Shown: positions 33,877-43,961, counted from the first letter of the stretch. The stretch: 64,000 nt of DNA from Amycolatopsis taiwanensis DSM 45107 (GCF_000519205.1 NZ_JAFB01000036.1:1-64000), one strand, 5' to 3'. The notes: a model not told the origin generated them from the letters alone. Numbers and translations: made by a program.

Positions 33877-35163
33877 TTAGAGCAGGAAGTAACGGACCCA
33901 GAGGTAGGGTGCGGACAGCAGGATCGTGATCGCGGTGACGACGGCACCTTTGCGGGTGAACTCCCAGAAGGAGATCGGGTAGCCCTCGCGCCGGGCGATG
34001 CCGAGCATCACGACGTTGGCGCTGGCGCCGACGGCGGTGAGGTTGCCGCCGAAGTCCGCGCCCATGGCCAGTGACCACCACAGCGCCTGCGCGTGGGCGG
34101 GGTTGGCCAGGCCGGCGGCGAGGTCGGCGACCAGCGGGGCCATCGTGGCCACGTACGGGATGTTGTCGATGATTCCGGACAGCAGTGCCGACACCGCCAG
34201 GATCAACATGACCGACACCAGCGCGTTGCCGCCGGTGGCGTGCGCGGCGAGTTCGGCGAGCCGGCTGATGACCCCGGTGTGCACCAGAGCGCCGATCATG
34301 ATGAACAGCCCGGCGAAGAACAGCAGGGTCTCCCACTCCACGCCGGCCAGGTACTCCTCGGGACGGGTTCGCGAGATCAGCACCAGCACCCCGGCGCCGA
34401 GCAGGGCGACGATCGCCGGTTCGAGGTGGAACACCGAGTGCCCGATGAAGGCGGTGAACACCGCGGCGAGCACGATACCGCACTTGATCAGCAGCCGGGT
34501 GTCGCGGATGGCTTCCCGCTCGTTCAGGGCCATGACTTCGGCGACCCGGCTCTCGTCGACGGTGAAGGAACCGCGGAACAGCAGCGGCAGCACCGCGACG
34601 AACACGGCGATCTGGATCACCACGAGCGGCGCCAGGTGCACCAGGAAGTCGTTGAATGTCAGGCCGGCGCGGCTGCCGATGATGATGTTCGGCGGATCAC
34701 CGATCAGCGTGGCCGTACCGCCGATGTTGGAGGCGAGCACCTCGGCGATCAGGAACGGCACCGGGCTCACCGCGAGCCGGTCACAGACCAGCAGTGTCAC
34801 CGGCGCGATCAGTAACACGGTGGTGACATTGTCCAGCAGCGCCGACGCGACCGCCGTGATCAGGACGAGCAGGATCATCACCCGCAGCGGCGAGCCCTTG
34901 GCCCGTTTGGCCGCCCAGATCGCGGTGTATTCGAACACGCCGGTGCGGCGCAGGATCGAAACGATGACCATCATGCCCAGCAGCAGGAAGATCACGTCCC
35001 AGTCGACACCGGTCTCGCGGGAGAAGAACGCCTCCTCGGAACCGGTCACGCCCAGCGCGAGCACGATGCCTGCGCCACCCAGCGCGGCGGCTGTCTTCGG
35101 GATCTTCTCCGTGGCGATGAGCAGGTACGCCACGACGAAGACCGCGATCGCGACCGCCGTCAC
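33877..35163 (-). CDS. ArsB/NhaD-like (SLC13-type) ion transporter
   Basis: The 428-residue protein has 11-12 helices and the ion transporter superfamily repeats: [22 protein letters not shown] near 112 and [21 protein letters not shown] near 148, mirrored by [19 protein letters not shown] near 322 and [21 protein letters not shown] near 365. Members export arsenite, exchange Na+/H+ or carry dicarboxylates; the TLIGDPPN and ASANV loops fit NhaD/ArsB relatives. It starts 10 bases after the CBS-domain gene, a likely regulatory partner. Confidence 0.82.
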   Translation of the reverse strand: MTAVAIAVFVVAYLLIATEKIPKTAAALGGAGIVLALGVTGSEEAFFSRETGVDWDVIFLLLGMMVIVSILRRTGVFEYTAIWAAKRAKGSPLRVMILLVLITAVASALLDNVTTVLLIAPVTLLVCDRLAVSPVPFLIAEVLASNIGGTATLIGDPPNIIIGSRAGLTFNDFLVHLAPLVVIQIAVFVAVLPLLFRGSFTVDESRVAEVMALNEREAIRDTRLLIKCGIVLAAVFTAFIGHSVFHLEPAIVALLGAGVLVLISRTRPEEYLAGVEWETLLFFAGLFIMIGALVHTGVISRLAELAAHATGGNALVSVMLILAVSALLSGIIDNIPYVATMAPLVADLAAGLANPAHAQALWWSLAMGADFGGNLTAVGASANVVMLGIARREGYPISFWEFTRKGAVVTAITILLSAPYLWVRYFLL

Positions 35164-35173
35164 CGTGCACCAC

Positions 35174-35620
35174 TCAGTGTGGCACCAGCGCCAGCTCCAG
35201 CAGCCGGGACGCGGTGATCACCCCGACCAGCCCGCCCCCGTCCACCACCGCGGCCAGCGGGCAGCGCAGCCGCGCCATGGTCGCTGCGACCTCGATGAGC
35301 GTGTCGTCGGCGCGCACCACCGGCAGCTCGGGCCGTTGTGCGGGCAGCAACTGGCGGACGGTCTTGCCGCCCAGGGCGTCCGCGGCGTGGTCGGCCATCG
35401 ACTCCGACAGCACACCGGCCAGCGACGGGTCGTCCTGGACATAGGCCGGCACCAGGAACCGCACCACCTGCGAGGCCGGCAGGATCGCCCACGGTTTGCC
35501 ATCCTCGCCGGTCACCACCAGGCCGGGCAGCCGGTTGTGCGCCAGCAGCCGGGCGGCTTCCAGCGCGGACGAGCCCTGCTCCACGACCGGGAACTCCTCG
35601 GCCATTTCGTTGGCGTGCAT
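35174..35620 (-). CDS. Tandem CBS-domain protein
   Basis: The 148-residue protein consists of two CBS repeats: [49 protein letters not shown] (about 8-57) and [47 protein letters not shown] (about 98-145). CBS pairs bind adenine nucleotides and often gate transporters. Translation overlap and operon order suggest it regulates the adjacent ion transporter. Start is 35620, or 35605 within the same frame; neither has a strong ribosome site. A structured leader lies upstream. Confidence 0.8.
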   Translation of the reverse strand: MHANEMAEEFPVVEQGSSALEAARLLAHNRLPGLVVTGEDGKPWAILPASQVVRFLVPAYVQDDPSLAGVLSESMADHAADALGGKTVRQLLPAQRPELPVVRADDTLIEVAATMARLRCPLAAVVDGGGLVGVITASRLLELALVPH

Positions 35621-35786
35621 AGGCGCAGACTACGACGAAACAGTCGACCATGTCCCCGCTCACCCGCGGTGGCACGCCGCGTGCAGCGCGACGTCGACCG
35701 CTGACCGAGATTTTGACCGAGAACACCGCGCCGAAGGCCAACACCAGCGCCACAAGTAGAAACCTTCCAGTCGAGCTTCCACCCCA

Positions 35787-35830
35787 CCCCCATCGGAGAG
35801 GGGTGTGCCGACCAGACTTCCCGGCGCACC
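35787..35830 (-). promoter_or_regulatory. Structured leader region upstream of the CBS/antiporter operon
   Basis: On the minus strand GGTGCGCCG (35830-35822) can pair with CGGCACACC (35810-35802) over two four-base stems separated by a C/A mismatch, with a GGAAGTCTGGT loop. The same CCCC that ends this stem can instead pair with GGGG at 35787-35790 around TCTCCGAT, so two exclusive folds exist. It lies about 180-210 bases before the CBS start. I have an unverified impression of similar hairpins before cation antiporter genes in other actinobacteria. Confidence 0.4.
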
Positions 35831-35844
35831 GCCCGTAAAGATGC

Positions 35845-35888
35845 CGCAAAAAAAGCTCAAAAGCAAACCAGCACGCGGTGGCGTGCTG
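35845..35888 (-). terminator. Hairpin with T-tract, minus strand
   Basis: CAGCACGC (minus strand from 35888) pairs with GCGTGCTG across a four-base loop, followed on the minus strand by GTTTGCTTTTGAGCTTTTTTT, an unusually good intrinsic terminator for this GC content. It stands upstream of the CBS operon leader and may block leftward read-through, or act as an attenuator if the promoter lies further upstream. The remaining 35621-36033 gap holds no gene I can support. Confidence 0.6.
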
Positions 35889-36033
35889 TGGAGCCGGTGC
35901 CGGCGTGGACCTCGCCCGGCGTGGCCGCACCGTCGGAGTGCGGCCGAGGGCAACGTGCTGACCAGCCAGTGCGTGACCTCAGTACGATCTGGCTGTGCGG
36001 CCCTCGGGGGTACGCGCCCGAGCGGAGGTTGCG

Positions 36034-37587
36034 GTGGCTGGGAGTGTGTGGGATGAGCCGACGCGCCGTGTCGCCCCAGTGGGCGCCGGGCGGCGCCGGG
36101 CCGCAGTGGCCGGCAAGGCCGCGCTGGGCATGGTGGCGGCGTTGGTGCTGGCGGCGACCGGCTACGGCTGGACCACGCTGAACGGCCTGACGAACGGGTT
36201 GGTGACATCCAACGCGCTGGACGGCGAAGCGGGCTCGCTGGGTGGGGACACCAACATTCTGATCATGGGCCTGGACTCCCGGCTGGACGAGAACGGCAAC
36301 CCGCTGCCCCAGGACATCTACGACGCGCTGCACGCGGGGGATGAGCAGAACGGCGGCTACAACGCCAACGTGCTGATGTTGCTGCACGTCCCCGGGGATG
36401 GCAGCAGGGCGGCGTCCATCTCCATTCCCCGTGACGACTACGTGGACCTGCCGGGCTGTCCCGACGGGGTGTGCAAGGGCAAGATCAAACAGGCCTACGG
36501 CTATGCCTTCGACCAGAAGGCCCGGGAGCTGATCGCGCAGGGGGTGACGGACAAGACACAGCGGGAGCAGCAAGCCCGCGACGCCGGGCGCAAGGCCCAG
36601 ATCGACACGGTCCGCCAGTTCCTCGGCGGCGTTCCGGTCGACCACTTCGTCGAGGTCACCCTGGTCGCGTTCTTCCAGATCGCGCAGGTCGTGCAGCCGA
36701 TCACCGTCTGCGTGAACCAGGACACCCAGGACAGCTACTCCGGCGCGAACTTCCACAAGGGAATGCAGCAGATCGACGCGCAGCAGGCGGTCGCCTTCGT
36801 CCGCCAGCGCCGCGACTACGTGCACCCGGAGCTGAACTTCACCGACCTCGACCGGGCCCGGCGGCAGCAGGCGTTCATCATCTCGCTGGCCTACCAGCTC
36901 AAGCAGGGCGGAGCGTTCGCCAACCCCGCCAAGCTGCAGCAGATCCTGGACGTCGCCAAGCAGAACACCGCGCTGGACTCGCGGCTCGACGTGCTCACCT
37001 TCGCCCGGCAGGCGTCGAGCCTGACCGGCGGCAACGTCACCTTCGTCACCCTCCCGATCGACCATTTCGGTAAGAGCCCCAAGGGCGAGGACGTCAACTT
37101 CGTCGACCTCGCCCAGATCCGCGGCATCGTGGCCCAGCTGATCGGCACCCCGCCGCCCACGTCCACGGTGGCGGTGCCCACGGCGAAGGTGTCCATTGTG
37201 AACTCCACCAGCCGGAACGGGCTGGCCGCGCAGACCCAGCAGTTCCTTGCGGGTAAGGGGTTCACCATCACCAGCGTGGGCACCGACAACCGCCACCGCC
37301 TGGCCACATCGACGATCTTCTACGGCCGCGATGCTGCCGACGCCGCGAACGCCCTCTCCGGTGCGCTGGGCGGGGGGATAGCCGTCAAGGCGGACTCCGA
37401 GATCGCCGCCGGACACGTCCAGCTGGTCATCGGCGCCGACTTCAAGCTCCCCGCGGCCGGCGGCGGCGGGCAGCCCGGCGGTGGCACCACCTCGCCCACC
37501 ACCGTCACCACGACGCCGCCTGGCAGTGGTGGCGACGACCCTGGGCTGGGTGGCATCAGCGGAGGTCAGATCCCCTGCGTTAAGTAG
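36034..37587 (+). CDS. LytR-CpsA-Psr (LCP) family protein with LytR_C domain
   Basis: The 517-residue protein has a basic N-terminus, one membrane helix (about 27-47), an extracytoplasmic LCP domain from about 65 (NILIMGLDSR, ISIPRDDYVDLPG, and RQRRDYVHPELNFTDLDRARRQQ with the arginines that hold the polyprenyl pyrophosphate) and a C-terminal LytR_C domain (VSIVNSTSRNGLAAQTQQFLAGKGF near 385), ending in a Gly/Thr/Pro tail. LCP enzymes attach wall polymers such as arabinogalactan or teichoic acids to peptidoglycan. GTG 36034 is chosen because GGAGG lies five bases before it. Confidence 0.88.
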   Translation: MAGSVWDEPTRRVAPVGAGRRRAAVAGKAALGMVAALVLAATGYGWTTLNGLTNGLVTSNALDGEAGSLGGDTNILIMGLDSRLDENGNPLPQDIYDALHAGDEQNGGYNANVLMLLHVPGDGSRAASISIPRDDYVDLPGCPDGVCKGKIKQAYGYAFDQKARELIAQGVTDKTQREQQARDAGRKAQIDTVRQFLGGVPVDHFVEVTLVAFFQIAQVVQPITVCVNQDTQDSYSGANFHKGMQQIDAQQAVAFVRQRRDYVHPELNFTDLDRARRQQAFIISLAYQLKQGGAFANPAKLQQILDVAKQNTALDSRLDVLTFARQASSLTGGNVTFVTLPIDHFGKSPKGEDVNFVDLAQIRGIVAQLIGTPPPTSTVAVPTAKVSIVNSTSRNGLAAQTQQFLAGKGFTITSVGTDNRHRLATSTIFYGRDAADAANALSGALGGGIAVKADSEIAAGHVQLVIGADFKLPAAGGGGQPGGGTTSPTTVTTTPPGSGGDDPGLGGISGGQIPCVK

Positions 37588-37691
37588 CCGTCCCAGACAG
37601 GCGGTCACGCTCTTGTGGCGGTTTTGCCGCACCCCCGTGGCGTGTTGTGATCATCGTCTGACGTCTGGTGACCGGAAAGGGGATTCGGCGC

Positions 37692-38099
37692 ATGGCGACC
37701 TGGCGGGAGTTGGTGGCGTTCGTCCGGCAGGGCTACGACGTCATCCGGGACGAGCCGGACGAGCTCCGCATCCGGGTGCATTTCGGTGGCGACGTCGACG
37801 ATGACGGCCGTGTCCAGACGGTCGTCATCGCGCGGGAGGTCCTCGACCGCCGGGAGGACTGGGTACAGATCGCCACGCCGTTCGCCCGCGTCGGCGAGGT
37901 GAACCTGCAGGCGGTCCTGGCGGAGATCGGCGCCACCACCGTGGTCGGTGGCGCGGTCATCATGGGCGACTACCTGGTGCTGCGCCACTCGCTTCCGTTG
38001 GTACACCTCGATTTCAACGAGTTCACCGACCCCGTCGAACTGGTCGCCGGGGCCGCCGACGAACTCGAGCAGCGGATCAGCGCCAGTGACAACTACTGA
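37692..38099 (+). CDS. YbjN-like small protein
   Basis: The 135-residue protein has the alternating alpha/beta pattern of YbjN/CesT-like proteins: IRVHFGG...VQTVVIAREVLDRREDWVQIATPFARVGEVNLQAVLAEIG, then VIMGDYLVLRHSLPLVHLDFNEFTDPVELVAGAADELEQRI. These folds act as small chaperone-like or sensory proteins; the function here is unknown. It has no signal peptide. ATG 37692 follows GAAAGGGGA. It may be read with the LCP gene 104 bases upstream. Confidence 0.65.
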   Translation: MATWRELVAFVRQGYDVIRDEPDELRIRVHFGGDVDDDGRVQTVVIAREVLDRREDWVQIATPFARVGEVNLQAVLAEIGATTVVGGAVIMGDYLVLRHSLPLVHLDFNEFTDPVELVAGAADELEQRISASDNY

Positions 38100-38102
38100 C
38101 GG

Positions 38103-38834
38103 CTACTGACCGCTGCCGACCGCCAGCGCGGCGGGCATCTCCGCGGGCCGCTCGGTGGCCGCCCGGTGCGCCCACACCGCGAGCAGGCCGAGCACGGCGA
38201 GTTCGAGCCCGGCCATCAGCCGCTCGACCAGGCCGGTCGCCGGGGTGGGGATCTTGGCTTCGCCCAGTGCCATGTTGAGGGCAAAGGGGACGATGAAGGG
38301 CAGGAAGAACGGGATTGCGGTGACGGCGAGCCGGCGTGTCCAGGTGGCGAACCGGTGCCAGGGCGGGCGGGTGCGGTGCTGCCGGGCCAGGGTGAGGGCG
38401 GTGATCGGCAGGGCGGCGCAGGCGATGCCGGTGGCGTAGAGGTGCAGTTTTCCGGTCAGGCTGACGGCGCCGCCCTGTGGGTCTTTGCGGAACACCGCGA
38501 CCAGGAAGATTGCCACGCACCACACGACCAGCCAGGTCGCAGCCCTCCTGGTGAGCAGTCCGGTGCGGTGTAACGCAATGCCCACAGCCGCCGATCCGGC
38601 GCTGGTCGCGGTCAGGGCGAGGGCCCACATCCACTGCCCGGGGGCGTAGGCGTATTCGCTGAGCATCGCGGTAACCGGGTTGTCGCCGCCACCCCACTGC
38701 GGAACCAGGTGCAGTGCGGCCATCAGGACGGCCGCGAAGATGAAGGCACCATGCCCGGCCCAGGCCAGCGACCGGGCGAGCCGGTCGGGATAGCGGGCGG
38801 GAACGACGGTGAGTGAGGGGGAGGGGAGCGACAT
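38103..38834 (-). CDS. DUF998 membrane protein
   Basis: The 243-residue protein has six hydrophobic helices with the DUF998 pattern (MLSEYAYAPGQWMWALALTATSAGSAAVGIALHRTGL near 57; VSLTGKLHLYATGIACAALPITALTLARQ near 124). The family is of unknown function, possibly lipid- or envelope-related. It is a single leftward gene, ending three bases from the convergent YbjN-like gene and 88 bases upstream of the end of the glycosyltransferase gene. Confidence 0.72.
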   Translation of the reverse strand: MSLPSPSLTVVPARYPDRLARSLAWAGHGAFIFAAVLMAALHLVPQWGGGDNPVTAMLSEYAYAPGQWMWALALTATSAGSAAVGIALHRTGLLTRRAATWLVVWCVAIFLVAVFRKDPQGGAVSLTGKLHLYATGIACAALPITALTLARQHRTRPPWHRFATWTRRLAVTAIPFFLPFIVPFALNMALGEAKIPTPATGLVERLMAGLELAVLGLLAVWAHRAATERPAEMPAALAVGSGQ

Positions 38835-38922
38835 GCCCTGGGACCTTACGGGGGCGCGATCGTGGCCTGGGCCACCACCCTCCGGGGTGACTTCCTGGTG
38901 ACGGACGCTCGTGCCCGGGAAG

Positions 38923-40002
38923 TCATCGGGCGAGGCTTCGCATCAGGTCCAGCAGGCGCTCGGCCGAGTGGGCCCAGGCGAAGTCCTTCGCCCGATCGCG
39001 AGCGGAGGAGACCAGGTCGGCCCGCAGGCCTGGATCATCTACTTTGGACACTGCGGCAGCGAAATCCTTCGGGGCGCTGGGGTCGAAGAACATGGCGTGC
39101 CCGCCGGTGACCTCGTGAAAGATCTCGAGACTGCTGCAGACCACCGGCGTTCCCGCGTTCATCGCCTCGATGACGGGCAACCCGAATCCCTCGTCGCGTG
39201 AAGCGGTGACCAGGGCGGCTGCTCGGGCCAGCAGGTCCTGGTAGTCGCTTTCGCTGATTCCGCGCCAGAACACGACATCCGCACCCGGAGGGATCATTGC
39301 TCTCAATTCGGCTTCGCGTTCCGGCGCGAGCCGGCTCACCAGGTGCAGCCGGTATCCCGGGAGGAAGGCCATGCCCGCGATCAGCACTTCGACGTTCTTG
39401 TAAGGCATGAAGGAGCCCATGTATACGAGATCGCGCGGGCCATCCGGTTCCTGCCCGTCGTTGCCACCGGGCCTGGCCGGGACGGACGGTGCATTGTGGA
39501 TGACGGTCACCGGGCGCCGGGTCAGGCGATGCCCGGCAATGAGTTTCTTCGTCGTTTCGCTGACGGTCACGACGGCGTCGGCCCGGTTGAGCAGGACTCG
39601 TTGTGGCCAATATGCCTTGTGGTACAGCCGCCATGCGATGCGTACCGGGAGCGGCAGGAAGGCCGGCGGCTGTGGATGCCGGTAGTAGATGAGGTCGTGC
39701 AGCGTGAGTATGAGCCGGTAGTTCCGCCGGAACCCGCCGATCACCTGCAACGGGCTGAACACCACGTCTGCATGCAATCGGTGCAACGTGCGTGACAGCA
39801 GTAGCTCTCGCGGTGAGAACGGACTGTTGACCATCACGTGGGGAACACCGGCCGGCAGCAGCCGGAGCTGTTGCTCGTCGTGGATCAACATCGTCACCGG
39901 GTGAAGGCGGTGCAGTGCCTCGATGAGACTGGCTCCGTAGCGGCTGATGCCGTCATGGGTGTCCGTTCGCGTCCACCGCGCGTCGACGACGATGTTCATC
40001 AT
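38923..40002 (-). CDS. Glycosyltransferase family 4
   Basis: The 359-residue protein has the GT-B fold: an N-terminal acceptor domain (MNIVVDARWTRTDTHDGISRYGASLIEAL) and a C-terminal donor domain with VYMGSFMPYKNVEVLIAGMA near 210 and the EGFGLPVIEAMNAGTPVVCSS signature (about 285) whose glutamates bind the nucleotide sugar. It resembles mannosyl- or rhamnosyl-type GT4 enzymes. It is the last gene of a four-gene operon, starting with an ATGA overlap with the hydrolase gene. Donor and acceptor are unknown. Confidence 0.85.
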   Translation of the reverse strand: MMNIVVDARWTRTDTHDGISRYGASLIEALHRLHPVTMLIHDEQQLRLLPAGVPHVMVNSPFSPRELLLSRTLHRLHADVVFSPLQVIGGFRRNYRLILTLHDLIYYRHPQPPAFLPLPVRIAWRLYHKAYWPQRVLLNRADAVVTVSETTKKLIAGHRLTRRPVTVIHNAPSVPARPGGNDGQEPDGPRDLVYMGSFMPYKNVEVLIAGMAFLPGYRLHLVSRLAPEREAELRAMIPPGADVVFWRGISESDYQDLLARAAALVTASRDEGFGLPVIEAMNAGTPVVCSSLEIFHEVTGGHAMFFDPSAPKDFAAAVSKVDDPGLRADLVSSARDRAKDFAWAHSAERLLDLMRSLAR

Positions 40003-40925
40003 TGGTTGCTTCTTCGCGTGTTCGGTGATGGTGTGCTGAGGAACTGTTCGATGGCGTCCGCGGCCGGCGTCGGCGTTTCGTAGTGCACGAGATGTCCTAC
40101 CTCCGGGATGACCACGAGTTCGGCGTCGGCGAGACGACCGGCCAGCTCGTACTGTCCGGCCAGCGGGGCGATTTCGTCGGTCTCGCCCGCGATCATGAGC
40201 GTCGGGGTGGTCAGCGAATCGGCGTAGTCCGCCACGGTTGACGTCACCGACGCCTGGAAGCTCTCGTCCAGTACCGCAGGGCTGTGGAATCGGCTGAAGT
40301 ACCGGAGATGGCTGTCGTCGACGAACCGGCGCAGTTGCTTGTCCTTGGTCCGCGTCATTGCCCGGCTCGCGGCGAGCACGAGCCACTTGCTGGACAGCCA
40401 CCGGCGCCCCATCCGGATCGGCAACGCCTTACCGAGTGCGTAATAGGCCGAGGTCAGGCCGGACATGACCACCCGCGGCCCGCGCAACGGCAGGGTCGCG
40501 ATCGGATTCACCAGAACCAGCCGGTGCAGGAGTTCGGGTGCCAAGGAAGCGACACGCGCAGCCACGACCGAACCGAAGGAATGGCCGAGCAGCACGACCG
40601 GCCGAATCCGGCCGCCGAGCAGTTCGATCAACTCGATCAATGCCTGCGCGTAGCCATCCACGTCGTGCCGCCGCCCCACCATGGGCCCGGAATCACCGAA
40701 GCCGGGCAGGTCCGGTATCACCACCCGCCGGCCGGGCAGGGCCTCCGCGATCAGCTCCAGTCCGTGGTGGGTTCCCCGCAAGCCGTGCACCATCACCACG
40801 GTCCGCGGATCACCGTCGGACCCGGGGAGGCCGTCGCGGTACATCCAGTAGTGAAGGTCCGCACCGCTGATCCGGTCGACCCGCTCGCTTGCGCTGAGTC
40901 CCGGGGACAGCATGGTCGCGCTCAA
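39999..40925 (-). CDS. Alpha/beta hydrolase
   Basis: The 308-residue protein has a canonical alpha/beta-hydrolase core: VVMVHGLRGTHHG (about 42, oxyanion hole), the nucleophile Ser in LLGHSFGSVVAAR (about 115), Asp in GETDEIAPL (about 248) and His in EVGHLVHYETP (about 279). It may be an esterase, lipase or acyltransferase acting on the glycan or lipid handled by the flanking glycosyltransferases. It overlaps both neighbours by four bases, so the operon products are likely made together. Confidence 0.85.
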   Translation of the reverse strand: MSATMLSPGLSASERVDRISGADLHYWMYRDGLPGSDGDPRTVVMVHGLRGTHHGLELIAEALPGRRVVIPDLPGFGDSGPMVGRRHDVDGYAQALIELIELLGGRIRPVVLLGHSFGSVVAARVASLAPELLHRLVLVNPIATLPLRGPRVVMSGLTSAYYALGKALPIRMGRRWLSSKWLVLAASRAMTRTKDKQLRRFVDDSHLRYFSRFHSPAVLDESFQASVTSTVADYADSLTTPTLMIAGETDEIAPLAGQYELAGRLADAELVVIPEVGHLVHYETPTPAADAIEQFLSTPSPNTRRSNQ

Positions 40926-42157
40926 CTTGCCAGCTCCGCGTACGGTCCGTCGAGTTCGAGCGAGCCGTCCAGGTCGATCGCGTAGTGGTAGATCGACTCG
41001 AACCGGCCCAGGGTCGCGTCGATGTCGTGCTGGGCCACCAGCCGCTGGCTGGCCTTGCCCATGCGGTCGATGGTCGCGCGCCGGGCGAGCACGGCGTCGA
41101 TGGCGCTCGCCAGGGCCGGTACCTGGCGCGGCGGGTACAACCAGCCGTTCCGGCCGGGCTCGACGAGGTGCGGCAGGGCCATCGCGTTCGCGAGCACGAC
41201 GGGAGTGCCCGCCGACATCGCCTCCATGGTGGCCAGGCTCTGCAGTTCCGCGATGCTGGGCATACAGAACAGATCGGCGCGCGCGTAGGCATCGAGCAAC
41301 TCGTCCTCGTCGACCAATCCGCGGAACTGAACCCGGTCGGCGATCCCGAGGTCGGCGGCAAGCTGTGCCAAGGCAGCGCGCTGGCTGCCGTCGCCGATGA
41401 TTTCCAACCGGACCGGGGCGTCGGTCCGCAGCAGCGACATCGCCCGCAGCAGGTCCTCGATGTGCTTCTCCTCGTCCAACCGCCCGACGAACAGCACGGT
41501 GCGCGTGTCCGGGTCAGCGTTGCGCTGCCGGTACAACGCCGCTCTGCGCCGGTATCGCTCGACGTCGATGCCGCAGGACACCGGCATGGCCAGGTCGGCG
41601 AACCCGTTGTCCTGCAACAACTGCACGGCTCGTGGCGTTGGCGCGGTGACCAACTGCGCCCTGCTGTACTGCTTGATCAGGCCCTGCCACAGGACGCGCG
41701 CGGCCGCGCGTCGCAACAGCCCGGGGATCTTGAGGTAGCCGAGGATGTTCTCCGGCATGAAGTGATTGGTCGCCACCAGCCCGATTCCCCGGCGCCGAGC
41801 CGAGACGATCAGGCCGCGGCAGAGGAAGAAGTGCGACTGTACGTGCACCACGTCCGGCTGGATCTCCGCCAGCAGCCGGTCCGCCTTGGCCGCTGCCTGC
41901 CAGGGCGGGCAGACCCGGATGGTCGGATGCAGGGATGTGCCATACGAACCGACGCGGTGCACCGTCACCCCGTCCTCGATCCGGGTGCGGGAACCCCGGT
42001 CGGCCGAGTGGCAGATGACGTGCACGTCGTGTCCGCGGCCGGTCAGGCCGGTCGCCAGGCGATGCGCGAAGTTCGCCGCCCCGTTGACGTGAGGCGGATA
42101 GGTCACCGCGCCGATCACGATCCGAAGTGGACGAGCAGTGGACGGTGGCAAGGTCAC
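40922..42157 (-). CDS. Glycosyltransferase family 4 (PimB/MgtA-like)
   Basis: The 411-residue GT-B enzyme has an N-terminal VTYPPHVNGAANFAHRLATGLTGRGHDVHVIC with the glycine loop, VVHVQSHFFLCRGLIVSARRRGI, and a donor domain FVGRLDEEKHIEDLLRAMSLL (about 232), then ELQSLATMEAMSAGTPVVLANAMALP. It resembles mycobacterial GDP-mannose-dependent transferases such as PimB and MgtA. Note that the usual E-x7-E is kept (ELQSLATME). It lies between the DMT-type transporter gene and the hydrolase gene with ATGA overlaps on both sides. Confidence 0.85.
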   Translation of the reverse strand: MTLPPSTARPLRIVIGAVTYPPHVNGAANFAHRLATGLTGRGHDVHVICHSADRGSRTRIEDGVTVHRVGSYGTSLHPTIRVCPPWQAAAKADRLLAEIQPDVVHVQSHFFLCRGLIVSARRRGIGLVATNHFMPENILGYLKIPGLLRRAAARVLWQGLIKQYSRAQLVTAPTPRAVQLLQDNGFADLAMPVSCGIDVERYRRRAALYRQRNADPDTRTVLFVGRLDEEKHIEDLLRAMSLLRTDAPVRLEIIGDGSQRAALAQLAADLGIADRVQFRGLVDEDELLDAYARADLFCMPSIAELQSLATMEAMSAGTPVVLANAMALPHLVEPGRNGWLYPPRQVPALASAIDAVLARRATIDRMGKASQRLVAQHDIDATLGRFESIYHYAIDLDGSLELDGPYAELAS

Positions 42158-43113
42158 GTGGAACTCCTGTCGGGACGATCTGTCGAACTGGGGCCGGCAG
42201 GATCACTGCTGCCGGCCGGAGAAACAGTGGTGGGCACGCGGGTGTCCGGGCGGCACCTGGCCAGGGCGAACACGCCCGCGCATGCGACGAAGGCCGAGAC
42301 GGCCTCGCACACGAGGGTCCAGGTGTCCACCCGGGCGGCCTCGCCCAGCAGGCCGATGCCCAGGCCCACGGCCACGAGCGGGTCGATCACGGTCAGGCAC
42401 GCCACCACCAGATCCGGCGGGCCGCTGGCGTACCCGTGCTGCAGCAGCCATCCCCCTACCACCATCGCCACCGCGATACCGAGCAACGGCAGCAGGTTGA
42501 GGTGAAGGAGACCAGTCGTGCCCAACTGCTGCACCAGTCCGCGCATCATCAGCGAGACATATCCGTACGCCACCGCGCACCCGGCGGCGAACAACATGCA
42601 CCGCGCCTTCGACCGGGCCAGCGTGGCCAGGACGCCCAGGACCAGGACACCGCCGCCGGCCAGTTGGGTGGCCGTCAGTTGTTCGGGCGGCGTGACCGTC
42701 GTCGGTGTCGCGCTTCCGGCGGCGAATATCACGAACGAGGCGACGCCGCCGGTGGCGGCGACCACCGCCAACGCCACCGTGGGATTGAGGTCGCGGGCAC
42801 GGACGCCCTTTTGCCTGAGGTTGAGCAGTACGGTGAGCGGCAGTGCGATCACGCCGATCGGCTGCACCACGCTCAGGGGAGCCAGCCCGAGCGCGCACGC
42901 GTGCAGTACCGCGCCGCCGGCGAGGGCGATCAACCCGGCCAGCCAACGGATGTTGCGCACGAGTTGCAGTTGGTGGCGCAGGCGAAGACCGTGGTCGCCG
43001 ATCGTGTCGTGAACGGCCGTGTGCTGCAGCCGTGCCCCGAGGGCGTAGCCACACGCGCCGAGCGCGGCCAGTGCCACCGCCAGTGCGGTCACCGCGGTGC
43101 TGTGTTGATCCAC
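42154..43113 (-). CDS. DMT-superfamily (EamA-like) membrane protein
   Basis: The 319-residue protein has nine or ten helices in the drug/metabolite transporter pattern (ALAALGACGYALGARLQHTA at the start; APLSVVQPIGVIALPLTVLLNLR near 77; VACLTVIDPLVAVGLGIGLLGEAARVDTW near 240), followed by a Ser/Pro tail. It may flip a lipid-linked sugar or export the operon product. GTG 43113 was chosen as the first start ahead of the first helix; an upstream frame reaches 43182. It opens the four-gene operon. The gap 43114-43280 shows no gene. Confidence 0.75.
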   Translation of the reverse strand: MDQHSTAVTALAVALAALGACGYALGARLQHTAVHDTIGDHGLRLRHQLQLVRNIRWLAGLIALAGGAVLHACALGLAPLSVVQPIGVIALPLTVLLNLRQKGVRARDLNPTVALAVVAATGGVASFVIFAAGSATPTTVTPPEQLTATQLAGGGVLVLGVLATLARSKARCMLFAAGCAVAYGYVSLMMRGLVQQLGTTGLLHLNLLPLLGIAVAMVVGGWLLQHGYASGPPDLVVACLTVIDPLVAVGLGIGLLGEAARVDTWTLVCEAVSAFVACAGVFALARCRPDTRVPTTVSPAGSSDPAGPSSTDRPDRSST

Positions 43114-43280
43114 ACCGTTTAATCTCGCGGCCGGGCGCCGCACCCACATCGGGGATCGCACCCTGGACCACCCTGAGATCACCCTGGGGCGCAGTGCGGG
43201 GAAACCCCGGCCGCCGCCGGTGAGATGCCGGCCGAACAGGCTGGGAATTATGGGCGGTGGAAGACGAAATACGGTGAAAA

Positions 43281-43314
43281 CCGTTCTGGCACCGTTTCCA
43301 CGGTGCCAGAACGG
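43281..43314 (-). terminator. Intrinsic terminator of the CoA-transferase operon
   Basis: CCGTTCTGGCACCG (43281-43294) pairs perfectly with 43301-43314 around a six-base loop. Read leftwards it is followed by TTTTCACC. It starts 19 bases after the scoB-type gene stop. Confidence 0.85.
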
Positions 43315-43332
43315 GATGAGAACTCGATGCCG

Positions 43333-43959
<627 letters not shown>

Positions 43960-43961
43960 GA

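Noticed and set aside
35160-35930. Small membrane protein upstream of the CBS gene (a hydrophobic stretch is readable on the minus strand near 35690-35755)
   Set aside because: The frame continues through the whole CBS gene as a shadow and has no own stop or convincing start.
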